In this document: positions 7,763 to 13,998 of the stretch, in pieces
Position numbering within the stretch: position 1 is the stretch's first letter
Layout of the letters: every line of letters starts with the position of its first letter
Source of the DNA: JBDRGC01 sp043818215
GTDB taxonomy: Bacteria; Chloroflexota; Anaerolineae; Anaerolineales; UBA11858
Direction of reading: 5' to 3'
Assembly: GCA_043818215.1 (NCBI GenBank)
Contig: JBDRGC010000283.1
Coordinates: forward strand, 1-17,043
Length of the DNA: 17,043 nucleotides
Position numbers and translations under genes: made by a program
Notes under the pieces: generated by a model
Database searches by the model: none
Told to the model about the DNA's origin: nothing
The model's input: the letters and a program-made list of their open reading frames with translations, nothing else

Positions 7763-7859
7763 CTTGGCGCGCCAAGGTGATGGGATGACAGCCTGTTTAG
7801 GCGGCAGTTCAACTGCCGCCCAAACCGTACTTGTTATCCCAGCACTTTGGCGCGCTAAC
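7763..7859. repeat. Palindromic MITE-like element, diverged copy
   Basis: The right 60 bases (7800-7859) match 9152-9211 with a single difference, at the centre of the internal palindrome. The right end is TTTGGCGCGCTAAC (7846-7859). The left end has become a 16-bp perfect palindrome CCTTGGCGCGCCAAGG (7762-7777), which still pairs with the right end over GGCGCGCC. An internal hairpin (7800-7820) has 10-bp arms GGCGGCAGTT/AACTGCCGCC. Relative to the other copy there are about 16 extra bases near 7785-7800. No flanking target duplication is visible. It lies just beyond the stop of the DUF4405-like gene and could fold in its mRNA tail. Confidence 0.85.
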
Positions 7860-7869
7860 ATAATTTTCA

Positions 7870-8403
7870 TCATTGACCCTCCATATTCACCTTGACGTTA
7901 GTTGCTAAACCAAAAGGCAAATAATGTCGGGCGGCCGAAGCAACCCATTGTTGATGTAACACCAGGTGGGCTGCCAGAAAAACCAGGCAGGCAATACCGG
8001 CGGCAACATGGAAGCGGGCGAATATTTTTACTGTCTCGGCGGGTAGTCCGGTAGATAGCAGCCATGCCAGCAAGCCGAATATATTGGTGGCGATAAATGA
8101 AATCCAGGTCAAGCGGTCTACCACGCGATTAGCCCGCACCGATCTTTTCATCGTTCCAAGTGACCGGCTACGTAAGGCTCTGAGCCACCGCCAATGCCAA
8201 ACGATGTGAACAATCACCCCCAATAGCCCCAAGAAACCAGAGCCTACGTGAAACGCCAGCCACACGGCCCGGTCAATCCCGGCAAAGGCTGAATTATCGC
8301 CGTGGGGAATGGCCAGCCATAGGAGAAACCCGCTAACAACTGTTATCGAAAAAACGATAAACATCATCCAATCAAGCCAGAAATTGCGTTCGATTTTGCC
8401 CAT
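7870..8403 (-). CDS. DUF4405-like membrane protein with duplicated histidine motif
   Basis: A 177-residue, four-helix membrane protein read from ATG 8403 behind GGGAGA. Two halves repeat each other: each has a hydrophobic helix (LDWMMFIVFSITVVSGFLLW; VDRLTWISFIATNIFGLLAW) followed by a helix pattern FHV-x13-H-x3-H. The six histidines are at 52, 66, 70 and 132, 146, 150, with identical spacing in both halves. This matches DUF4405/cytochrome b561-like proteins, where membrane histidines bind haem, so a role in membrane electron transfer is plausible but unproven. It is the last gene of a three-gene operon of membrane proteins, 23 bases after the 8427-9110 gene. Confidence 0.8.
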   Translation of the reverse strand: MGKIERNFWLDWMMFIVFSITVVSGFLLWLAIPHGDNSAFAGIDRAVWLAFHVGSGFLGLLGVIVHIVWHWRWLRALRSRSLGTMKRSVRANRVVDRLTWISFIATNIFGLLAWLLSTGLPAETVKIFARFHVAAGIACLVFLAAHLVLHQQWVASAARHYLPFGLATNVKVNMEGQ

Positions 8404-8426
8404 TATTAATTCTCCCTTACGAGGGG

Positions 8427-9110
8427 TTATGCGCCAACTGAACCGGCAATGTGGCGGTTTTGCTTCCCAATGAGCCTCCAGTTTCTAATCAACATTCCCA
8501 AACTATACAGACCCATCAATAGCATTATGCTATCTTCATACACCCCAAATTGTGGTATCTGGATCATGATCGGAAAGGGGATAGCCCATAGCAACAGTAA
8601 TCCCAGCGTGATGAGATACAGCCATCGATTCCTGGACGGTAACATGGTTGCCATAAAGACCAATGCCAGCGCGACCGTGGGGCAGGGAAAAGTCCCAGGG
8701 ATGATCCATCGGGATGCCGGGCGTCCCAGCAAAATGCCGAACAACGGATAAGCCATCACCAATCCGAAGCCAATCATCGTTAGTGTTTGTTGCCAGCCCG
8801 CTCGCGGCATACTGAACTGATAGGTATTGGTGAAGAAATCTACGGCAAACAACACGGACAGTGACAAGAACAGGAAAGCCTGCGCATTGTGGGCCGGTAA
8901 TTCCTGCCCAAGCAGTAGAAAGAAAACAATGCCAATCCAACCAAAGGCAAGTACAAAACCGCCTTTGATTACACGATTTGCAGACGTTTCATGTTGTGTG
9001 AAAAATACCGCCAGCATGGCAACTGCCAGCAGATAGAATACGATCTGGGTTGGAAATATACTCAGGCTATAGTTCTGGAGAACCGCCCACCATTCATTCG
9101 CTGATATCAT
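8427..9110 (-). CDS. Multi-pass membrane protein, DUF6064-like
   Basis: A 227-residue protein with about seven hydrophobic segments, starting MISANEWWAVLQNYSLSIFP behind a clear AGGAG (plus-strand 9117-9121). The N-terminal WWAVL.NYN/S..IFP.Q start followed by evenly spaced helices, and the central GRPASRWIIPGTFPCPTVAL, resemble the DUF6064 family as I remember it; the match is not certain. No catalytic or transport motif is evident. It is the middle gene of the operon running 9907 to 7870. A short mobile element sits just upstream of its ribosome binding site, separating it from the first gene. Confidence 0.72.
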   Translation of the reverse strand: MISANEWWAVLQNYSLSIFPTQIVFYLLAVAMLAVFFTQHETSANRVIKGGFVLAFGWIGIVFFLLLGQELPAHNAQAFLFLSLSVLFAVDFFTNTYQFSMPRAGWQQTLTMIGFGLVMAYPLFGILLGRPASRWIIPGTFPCPTVALALVFMATMLPSRNRWLYLITLGLLLLWAIPFPIMIQIPQFGVYEDSIMLLMGLYSLGMLIRNWRLIGKQNRHIAGSVGA

Positions 9111-9130
9111 GTCAAACTCCTGTGATTATT

Positions 9131-9211
9131 GTTAGCGCGCCAAACCGATGGGGCGGCAGTTGAACTGCCGCCCAAACCGTACTTGTTATCCCAGCACTTT
9201 GGCGCGCTAAC
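9131..9211. mobile_element. 81-bp MITE with 14-bp terminal inverted repeats and 8-bp target duplication
   Basis: The ends GTTAGCGCGCCAAA (9131-9144) and TTTGGCGCGCTAAC (9198-9211) are perfect inverted repeats. TGATTATT occurs immediately outside both ends (9123-9130 and 9212-9219), a perfect 8-bp target duplication. Inside is a 23-base near-perfect palindrome (9151-9173) with 11-bp arms GGGCGGCAGTT/AACTGCCGCCC. It codes for nothing, so it must be moved by a transposase elsewhere. It inserted at the stop codon of the 9215-9907 gene; because the duplicated 8-mer contains the stop, that protein is unaltered. A second copy lies at 7763-7859. Confidence 0.92.
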
Positions 9212-9214
9212 TGA

Positions 9215-9907
9215 TTATTTGCCAGCAACTGTGGCAAATGACAGATTTTTGGCTTGTCGAGTGCCCTGGATCAACCGGATGGCATAGGGGATAAAACCGA
9301 TTGCCAAAACAATCGTGGCTACCAAACCAATCAAGTCGATATCCGGGTTGGCCATCAGGATCGAGCCGATCAACATCGGAATACTTTGCTGGCGCGGGAT
9401 CTCCTTCGAGATCACCAGCCCCGTGGTTTGGAGAATAAACCCGAGCGGTAGCAGCGGCAGCAGTTGCAAAATCCATAACCAGCCCTTGTACTGGAACATC
9501 GCCTCGATACCGGGGATCAAGGCGCGGAACTGGGTTTCCGGCAACGTGTCGAACGCGCTGGGAACCAGGCACAAAGCGCCTTTATCCACTGCCAGGACCA
9601 CCGCGCCAGTCACTGCCAGGATGCCGCCGACAAAACCCCACCAGGCGCCTCGCCGTTGAAGCAGGTTCATAAAATGGACAGCAATAGTGATAAGTAGTGG
9701 CACTGCAACCACCATCAGCACGTGCCCAAAATGCAAGATTTGGTTCCCTTGGAACTCGTTAATTCTTTCCTGGATGTCATGACTGATATTCAGGCTCAAC
9801 AGGTTCGGATGCGCAGCAAAAGCAATGCCGGCCAAGATCGGGTAAAATATGAAGGCCAGAGCTGTGCCAATGCGTTTGGTTTGATACAGCAATTTATTTT
9901 CGTTCAT
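9215..9907 (-). CDS. Six-helix membrane protein of unknown function
   Basis: A 230-residue protein with about six hydrophobic helices, an N-terminal LLYQTKRIGTALAFIFYPIL and a polar C-terminal tail. The start at 9907 is behind GGAG with an eight-base spacer. Landmarks include NQILHFGHVLMVVAVPLL in the second helix and VLAVDKGALCLVPSAFDTLP between helices three and four. I do not recognise a characterised family. It is the first gene of the three-gene operon reading leftward from the promoter at 9967-9995, opposite the TetR gene, so it is probably the main TetR-controlled target. Its stop lies in the right-hand target duplication of the MITE. Confidence 0.8.
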   Translation of the reverse strand: MNENKLLYQTKRIGTALAFIFYPILAGIAFAAHPNLLSLNISHDIQERINEFQGNQILHFGHVLMVVAVPLLITIAVHFMNLLQRRGAWWGFVGGILAVTGAVVLAVDKGALCLVPSAFDTLPETQFRALIPGIEAMFQYKGWLWILQLLPLLPLGFILQTTGLVISKEIPRQQSIPMLIGSILMANPDIDLIGLVATIVLAIGFIPYAIRLIQGTRQAKNLSFATVAGK

Positions 9908-9966
9908 TCAATTCACTCCATGAGATAAGATGCCTGCCCACAAGACAGGATAATTTTGTTGTCATC

Positions 9967-9995
9967 ATTATCCATGCCAAACACCCTGTTGACAA
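9967..9995 (-). promoter_or_regulatory. Promoter of the leftward membrane-protein operon
   Basis: On the minus strand TTGTCA (plus 9990-9995) and GATAAT (plus 9967-9972) are 17 bases apart, each five of six to consensus. It lies 60 bases upstream of the ATG at 9907. It sits between the divergent operon and the TetR gene, a typical arrangement for TetR repression. Confidence 0.7.
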
Positions 9996-10013
9996 TCTAC
10001 ATTCGAGTCAAAA

Positions 10014-10029
10014 TGTCCTGTAATGGACA
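10014..10029. promoter_or_regulatory. Candidate TetR operator
   Basis: TGTCC and GGACA (10014-10018 and 10025-10029) form a perfect dyad around TGTAAT. The central TGTAAT is also a passable -10 box for the TetR gene, whose ATG is 40 bases downstream, so binding here would fit autorepression. It lies 19 bases upstream of the -35 box of the leftward promoter. No second identical site is seen, so this is a moderate-confidence candidate. Confidence 0.45.
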
Positions 10030-10063
10030 AAAGAAGTGATATGTACAAAAACGAGGCGCTCCT

Positions 10064-10657
10064 ATGACAGAACAAGGGCAGGACCGTCGCGCTCAACGCA
10101 CTCGTCAGGCATTGATCCATGCCCTGATCGAGTTATTGGCTACCAGACATTACGACCAGATCACCATACAAGATATTGTTGACCAGGCCAACGTTGGAAG
10201 GGCCACTTTCTACGCTCATTACCAGAACAAGGATGATCTACTGAAAAGTGGTTTTGAGCGTGTCCTGGATATACTTGCCCGGCAGATTGTTTCAAACGAG
10301 AAAGATCAATGCTCGTTCGATACATCAATGCTGTTTCGCCACGCCCAGGGGCATTATGAACTCTACCGGACATTGATTTGGGGATCAGGTTTCGAATTGT
10401 TGACGAAGGAAGGACATGCTGCTCTAAGCAAGAAGATCGAAGATCGATTTGCCCTGCTCCTGATAGGAAGACAACCTCCCTCAATCCCGCTGCCAATTCT
10501 GTCCTGTTCTGTGGCAGGCGCTTTACTGATCCTGCTCAAGTGGTGGCTCGAAAACAAGATGCCCTACTCACCAGAACGTATGGATGAAATCTTCCAACAA
10601 CTGGTCATGTCGGGTGTTAGAACGATATTGGGATTAACGGAAACTGCAGATAAATAG
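10064..10657 (+). CDS. TetR/AcrR-family transcriptional regulator
   Basis: A 197-residue regulator. The N-terminal TetR helix-turn-helix is clear: RRAQRTRQALIHALIELLAT, then YDQITIQDIVDQANVGRATF and YAHYQNKDDLL (about residues 8-60). The helical C-terminal ligand domain has the pattern of the TetR_C group found in small-molecule-responsive repressors. It is divergent from the three-gene membrane operon beginning at 9907, with promoter and dyad elements in the 156-bp gap, so it most likely represses that operon and itself. The ligand is unknown. It is complete. Confidence 0.93.
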   Translation: MTEQGQDRRAQRTRQALIHALIELLATRHYDQITIQDIVDQANVGRATFYAHYQNKDDLLKSGFERVLDILARQIVSNEKDQCSFDTSMLFRHAQGHYELYRTLIWGSGFELLTKEGHAALSKKIEDRFALLLIGRQPPSIPLPILSCSVAGALLILLKWWLENKMPYSPERMDEIFQQLVMSGVRTILGLTETADK

Positions 10658-10760
10658 AATTATGGTGTTGTATTCCTATATGGCAAATAAGCAAGCAGCC
10701 CACAGCATAATAGCGGACGGCTGGAATTTTGCGCGATTTACAAGGATTTGCCCAGTCCGT

Positions 10761-10912
10761 GTAACTACCTCAGGCTATACCCGAATGAGCCAAAATGGAA
10801 CACGGATTACGCGGATTAGACGGGTTTACACGGATTATTAGGGTTTTAATCTGTGAAAATCCGCTTGATTCGCGTCATCCGCGTTCTATTCCGACGATGG
10901 CTGAGTAGTTAC
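10761..10912. mobile_element. 152-bp MITE with GTAACTAC ends and 8-bp target duplication
   Basis: Left end GTAACTACCTCAG (10761-10773) and right end CTGAGTAGTTAC (10901-10912) are inverted repeats differing by one extra C. CAGTCCGT abuts both ends (10753-10760 and 10913-10920), a perfect 8-bp target duplication. The interior is a long imperfect hairpin (10797-10892). The ends match those of the element at 14837-14996. GTAA-type ends with 8-bp duplications are a known habit of the IS66 family, so an IS66-like transposase elsewhere may mobilise it; that link is inference. Confidence 0.88.
10797..10892. repeat. Long imperfect hairpin made of ACGGATT-type repeats
   Basis: The left arm (10797-10838) contains several ACGGATT/GCGGATT units; the right arm (10848-10892) carries their complements (AATCTGTG, AAAATCCGC, TCATCCGCG). 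The arms pair over about 40 bases with mismatches around TTAGGGTT. This kind of CGGATT-rich hairpin is, to my knowledge, widespread in environmental bacterial genomes; here it is the core of the MITE. Confidence 0.75.
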
Positions 10913-11200
10913 CAGTCCGTGGGTTTCGATCACAAAGTCGTCAAGTTGGGTTATGTTTTGTCTCCTTTCAAATGAAATCTGCTTACAGGATAAATGAAAC
11001 TCTCCCCACTCTCATCGGCGAGGTGGGGGGATTTGGGACTGGTCGTTTGAATAGAATCGAATCTGGTCAGGTAGGTACTCAAGACAAGAAGTATTTCCCC
11101 TTCCATACCAACTTGACTATTACCGCCTTCAATGTGGTAGTAGTTAAGATCACAGTATATGGGTGTCTATTCTGAATGTAGCACGCTGAATCAAAATGTT

Positions 11201-11803
11201 CTATGGATGGCTAATGATTGATGGGTGTTCGTAGAAGGTCATTACATCTCCGGTGTCGTTCGCGAGACTCGTTGGCGATAACCTGAAAAGGCGGGTGAGA
11301 ACTAGAAGATCGCCTGCAGATCCACCAGTATTTAAAGCCACCATAATCGCGATTAATAAAACCCGGCTTTCTGGAACCAGCAGCATGAGCAGCATCCCCA
11401 CAGCGCCTATGATTACCAGCGGACCTAACGCAACGATCACAAATTGGCGGGTGGGAATGTACCAATCCGGTGCACCGGCGTACGCATAGAACAGGCGGAA
11501 GGCAAAGACAGGCCTGCTGCGGGTGAACACCCAGAAGAAAAACCCGTGGATTAATTCATGGATAGTGAAGAGCATAACCACCAGCCCCATAAGGACTGCC
11601 ATCCCACCTGCTGTTATGGTACCCGAGGTATTCATTAAGTTTGGGCGCACCAAAGTTGCGAAACTTGACAGCAAGAAAAAGCTGGGGATGCCGACGAAAA
11701 ACGCAACGATGTTCAGGGTAATGGCCAATCGTTTATTGTTTTTCAGGTCAATCTCACCGGATTGGGCATACCCCTCCGGTAAAGTCTTTGTTGAAGTATT
11801 CAT
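11201..11803 (-). CDS. DUF3267-type putative membrane zincin metallopeptidase
   Basis: A 200-residue membrane protein with about four to five hydrophobic segments. The zinc-binding motif HELIH lies at 82-86 at the end of a helix (VVMLFTIHELIHGFFFW). A later NTGGSAGDLLVL (about 158-169) resembles the third-ligand region of site-2-protease-like DUF3267 proteins, followed by a conserved DTGDVMTFYE near the C-terminus. Family members are presumed intramembrane or membrane-anchored metallopeptidases with unknown targets. The start 11803 follows a GGGAGA ribosome site. It is the last gene of the operon that begins with the response regulator at 13788; a 66-bp gap separates it from the membrane protein before it. 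Confidence 0.84.
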   Translation of the reverse strand: MNTSTKTLPEGYAQSGEIDLKNNKRLAITLNIVAFFVGIPSFFLLSSFATLVRPNLMNTSGTITAGGMAVLMGLVVMLFTIHELIHGFFFWVFTRSRPVFAFRLFYAYAGAPDWYIPTRQFVIVALGPLVIIGAVGMLLMLLVPESRVLLIAIMVALNTGGSAGDLLVLTRLFRLSPTSLANDTGDVMTFYEHPSIISHP

Positions 11804-11869
11804 TTTTGGTTCTCCCGTTGAAAGTTTTTGATTACAGTCGCATTTAATGGTTCAGAAGCGATTTGTCGC

Positions 11870-12733
11870 CTATCCCAGGATTGGTTTGATATTCTTGAGC
11901 AACACTGCCGCCATTCCAATATTCACCAGTGTAATGGTCGGAAAAATGACCAACTCCATCGGGCTGGCGGCTACGCCAGCCCGCACCATGTTGAAGCCCA
12001 TCATGCTGACAGCCATGCCCAAGGTCAGGAATTTCATTACTGAAATGGAAGCCAACAGATAGCCCCAGGCGGTACCGCGCAGTAAAAGAATGCCGGACAG
12101 GATGCAGAGCGGGACAATAACCCCCAAATCCATGGCCTGGATGAATAAACTGGTGACGTTCTCAAGTGGCGGAGTCTGACCAGTGAGTAGTGGCGGGACA
12201 ATTCGTCCCAGCCAGGCCATTAACAGAAACGCGCCGGAAAAGAAAAACAGGGCGGCGAATCCGCGGCGCGGCAATCGCTCGGAGAAATGCGCGGGGAGCG
12301 TTTTCAACTCAAAGGACATCATGCTCAAGATAAAGGCGAACAGGCTGAGGCTGAATAGCGCCACGTAAACCAGAAAGAGTTTGTTATAAGCCGCGCCAAA
12401 GCACATCGTAATGTACGTGTATAAAATAAAGGCCAGTGTGCCGGTCAGCATCAACCGTCCGCGCAGGGAGCCGCGCAACGTCAGCCAGAAGGAAACTGCC
12501 AGTAACGGCAAGCCAATCACCAGCGTGACCAGATCGTTGGCCTGCATCTGGGCGGCGGAACTGACCGTATCCCAATGGTACAGGCCGCGCGCGTTGATCA
12601 TCACCTCTTCACCGCGGAAGTTGGTCAGCGGGTAGGGTTGGCCGTCCCCCGGCCACAGTCCCGCGCCAACGGCAATCAGTGTTAAGACGCCAATCAGTGG
12701 AATAAGCCAGTTAAGTGCATGTTGGTTTTTCAT
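11870..12733 (-). CDS. Multi-pass membrane protein of unknown function
   Basis: A 287-residue protein with eight or nine hydrophobic helices. After the first helix there is an external-type loop with LWPGDGQPYPLTNFRGEEV and YHWDTVSSAAQMQANDLVTL, a pattern I recall from uncharacterised membrane proteins but cannot name. It starts at ATG 12733 behind AGGAGA, only ten bases after the flavodoxin stop at 12744. There is no haem, zinc or transporter signature. Its place between a flavodoxin and a putative zincin suggests a membrane component of the same process; that is context only. Confidence 0.8.
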   Translation of the reverse strand: MKNQHALNWLIPLIGVLTLIAVGAGLWPGDGQPYPLTNFRGEEVMINARGLYHWDTVSSAAQMQANDLVTLVIGLPLLAVSFWLTLRGSLRGRLMLTGTLAFILYTYITMCFGAAYNKLFLVYVALFSLSLFAFILSMMSFELKTLPAHFSERLPRRGFAALFFFSGAFLLMAWLGRIVPPLLTGQTPPLENVTSLFIQAMDLGVIVPLCILSGILLLRGTAWGYLLASISVMKFLTLGMAVSMMGFNMVRAGVAASPMELVIFPTITLVNIGMAAVLLKNIKPILG

Positions 12734-12743
12734 CGTTTTTCTC

Positions 12744-13388
12744 CTATGCCAGAATTGTTTGCGCCCAATTGCGGATGTTGTCCCAATCGCGACGGTCTCC
12801 CTCCTGGGCTTTGACCATCCCGGAGATTAAACGATCCAGAAAAGACAGGCGCGAAAAATCCATTTTACCAGCGAAATAGACTTCATCAGCCTTCTGGAGT
12901 AATGGGCGGACGGTGTTGAGGTAGGCCAGGCGATTGGTGCGGCTTTGCTCGTCATCGCCGATGTTGAGCATGTGAACGGTGAACAGGGCTACGGGCATAC
13001 GATTGAGCGCCTGCTGGTTGGCTTTGACAAACTCCACCGCTTCGGGCAGCCACTGTCCCATGCGGATGGCGCTGCCCATAACGACTGCCTGACAGCCATC
13101 CAGGCGCGGCTGGTCTTTGACGGGTTTGACATCCACTACAAAGCCGCGCGCGCTGAGGGTTTCACCAATAGCGGCGGCCACTTCGACAGTGGAACCGGCG
13201 CGGGTGGCATAAGTGACAAGAATACGTTTGTTCATGGGGTTTTCCTTTCCATAAATCAGTTCAGGCGTTTCGATTTCGGGGCTGTAGGTGGCCGCGCAGC
13301 CAAGACCAGAGCAGGTCAGCGCGGTTGCGCCAAGTCTGACCCCCGCCAATTTGAGAAAATCTCGCCGGGATAGCGTGTTCTTATACAT
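12744..13388 (-). CDS. Flavodoxin-domain protein with N-terminal Tat signal
   Basis: A 214-residue protein. From MNKRILVTYATRAGSTVEVA (residues 52-71) it is a flavodoxin-fold protein of the HemG/flavodoxin_5 type: FMN phosphate loop TYATRAGST, VVMGSAIRMGQWLPEAVEF at the second flavin loop, and VALFTVHM. Before it lie 51 residues beginning MYKNTLSRRDFLKLAGVRLG, a twin-arginine motif (SRRDFLK) plus a hydrophobic stretch and a Cys at 31, so the long form would be exported folded with its flavin. An internal ATG at 13235 with an excellent upstream AAAGGA would give a purely cytosolic flavodoxin, so two forms are possible. The long start overlaps the response-regulator stop by eight bases. HemG-like members oxidise protoporphyrinogen; that function is only a possibility here. 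Confidence 0.87.
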   Translation of the reverse strand: MYKNTLSRRDFLKLAGVRLGATALTCSGLGCAATYSPEIETPELIYGKENPMNKRILVTYATRAGSTVEVAAAIGETLSARGFVVDVKPVKDQPRLDGCQAVVMGSAIRMGQWLPEAVEFVKANQQALNRMPVALFTVHMLNIGDDEQSRTNRLAYLNTVRPLLQKADEVYFAGKMDFSRLSFLDRLISGMVKAQEGDRRDWDNIRNWAQTILA

Positions 13389-13788
13389 GGAAACCTCTTT
13401 TTGTTCCTTCGGTAATCGTCCGCAGGGTCTGTAATAGACTCTCGGCGGGATCTCCCTTGCTGACGAAGGCGTCCACCCTGGCCGCCAGGGCCGCCTGGCG
13501 CGCCTCCGGCCGCCCGCTGAGGGCGATCACTTGCAGGCGCGGGCAGCGCGCTCGCAAATCGGACAACAGGCGCGGCGCTGACGCGAAGCGTGTCGAATGG
13601 TCGGCAGCCTGCAAGCCGGGCAGTTCCCAGTCCAGCAGCGCCACGTCGGGCCGGGCCGCCTCCGCCTGGGCTAACAAATCCTCGGCTTTGGCGACTTCGC
13701 CGACCACCGCCATCCTCTCCTCTTGTTCCAGCAGCAACCGCAGCGCGGAGCGTATTTTCGATTGGTCATCCACTAATAAGATTCGCAT
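13381..13788 (-). CDS. Stand-alone response regulator receiver protein
   Basis: A 135-residue CheY-like receiver with no output domain. The acidic pair is in MRILLVDDQ (residues 7-8), the phospho-acceptor aspartate is D53 in DVALLDWELPG, the switch serine is in IALSG (91) and the conserved lysine in FVSKGDP (111). The ATG at 13788 is preceded by AGGTGACAGG; a longer in-frame reading to 13914 runs through the terminator and a tRNA scrap and is rejected. The loop between the aspartate and switch serine is longer than usual (QAADHSTRFASAP). No histidine kinase is nearby. It heads the operon with the flavodoxin, membrane protein and zincin. Confidence 0.88.
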   Translation of the reverse strand: MRILLVDDQSKIRSALRLLLEQEERMAVVGEVAKAEDLLAQAEAARPDVALLDWELPGLQAADHSTRFASAPRLLSDLRARCPRLQVIALSGRPEARQAALAARVDAFVSKGDPAESLLQTLRTITEGTKRGFHV

Positions 13789-13865
13789 ACCTGTCACCTT
13801 GTTGTTCTGCGCGGCTCGACATTGATTGCCTGCGCACGATTTCAGTCTGCTCTTATGATAAAAAC

Positions 13866-13902
13866 AAATCCCCCCAGGCGCATCAGGCATCTGGGGAGAT
13901 TT
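13866..13902 (-). terminator. Rho-independent terminator
   Basis: The arms AAATCCCCCCAG (13866-13877) and CTGGGGAGATTT (13891-13902) pair over 12 bases with one G-U pair, loop 13 bases. On the minus strand the stem is followed by GTTTTT, giving an intrinsic terminator reading leftward. It directly follows the tRNA 3' scrap at 13908-13932, as expected for a tRNA gene, and lies upstream of the response regulator. Confidence 0.78.
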
Positions 13903-13907
13903 TCGAC

Positions 13908-13932
13908 TGGTCAAGGGGGTGGGATTTGAACC
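13908..13932 (-). pseudogene. 3' end of a tRNA gene (remnant)
   Basis: On the minus strand the sequence reads GG-TTCAAAT-CCCAC-CCCCTTG-A-CCA: the inner T-stem pair, a canonical seven-base T-loop, five bases of T-stem, a seven-base acceptor strand, discriminator and an encoded CCA, all with exact tRNA spacing. Upstream of this the T-stem no longer pairs (CCAGG instead of GTGGG), and no anticodon or D arm can be found, so the tRNA is broken at about 13932/13933. Identity of the tRNA cannot be told. Such tRNA 3' ends are typical scars of integrative elements. Confidence 0.6.
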
Positions 13933-13998
13933 TGGTCAGGTGGGCAGGTTAAGAAATAACTTTTGGATCAGTCTCGCTTCATCTACTGAGAGCGGCGC

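Larger units (their letters stand above)
10658..11200. other. Intergenic region between convergent genes
   Basis: No convincing gene. It holds the MITE at 10761-10912 (listed separately). A GC stem with arms CCCCAC (11004-11009) and GTGGGG (11023-11028) may help terminate transcription, but it has no T-run. An open frame at 10972-11175 (67 codons) has low-complexity, non-protein-like composition and no ribosome site. The stretches 10658-10752 and 11031-11200 hold nothing I can identify. Confidence 0.6.

Noticed and set aside
10797..10892. CRISPR-like array from repeated ACGGATT units
   Set aside because: Units are too short, irregularly spaced and mirrored, forming one hairpin rather than repeats separated by spacers; no cas genes in the window.
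10972..11175. 67-codon open frame between the TetR and DUF3267 genes
   Set aside because: No ribosome site or recognisable motif; probably chance in an intergenic region.
13789..13914. N-terminal extension of the response regulator
   Set aside because: The codons run through a terminator hairpin and a tRNA remnant; the receiver fold starts exactly at MRILLVDD (13788).
13908..13990. Complete tRNA gene on the minus strand
   Set aside because: Only the T-loop and acceptor 3' strand are present; T-stem pairing fails after two pairs and no anticodon arm or D arm exists upstream.
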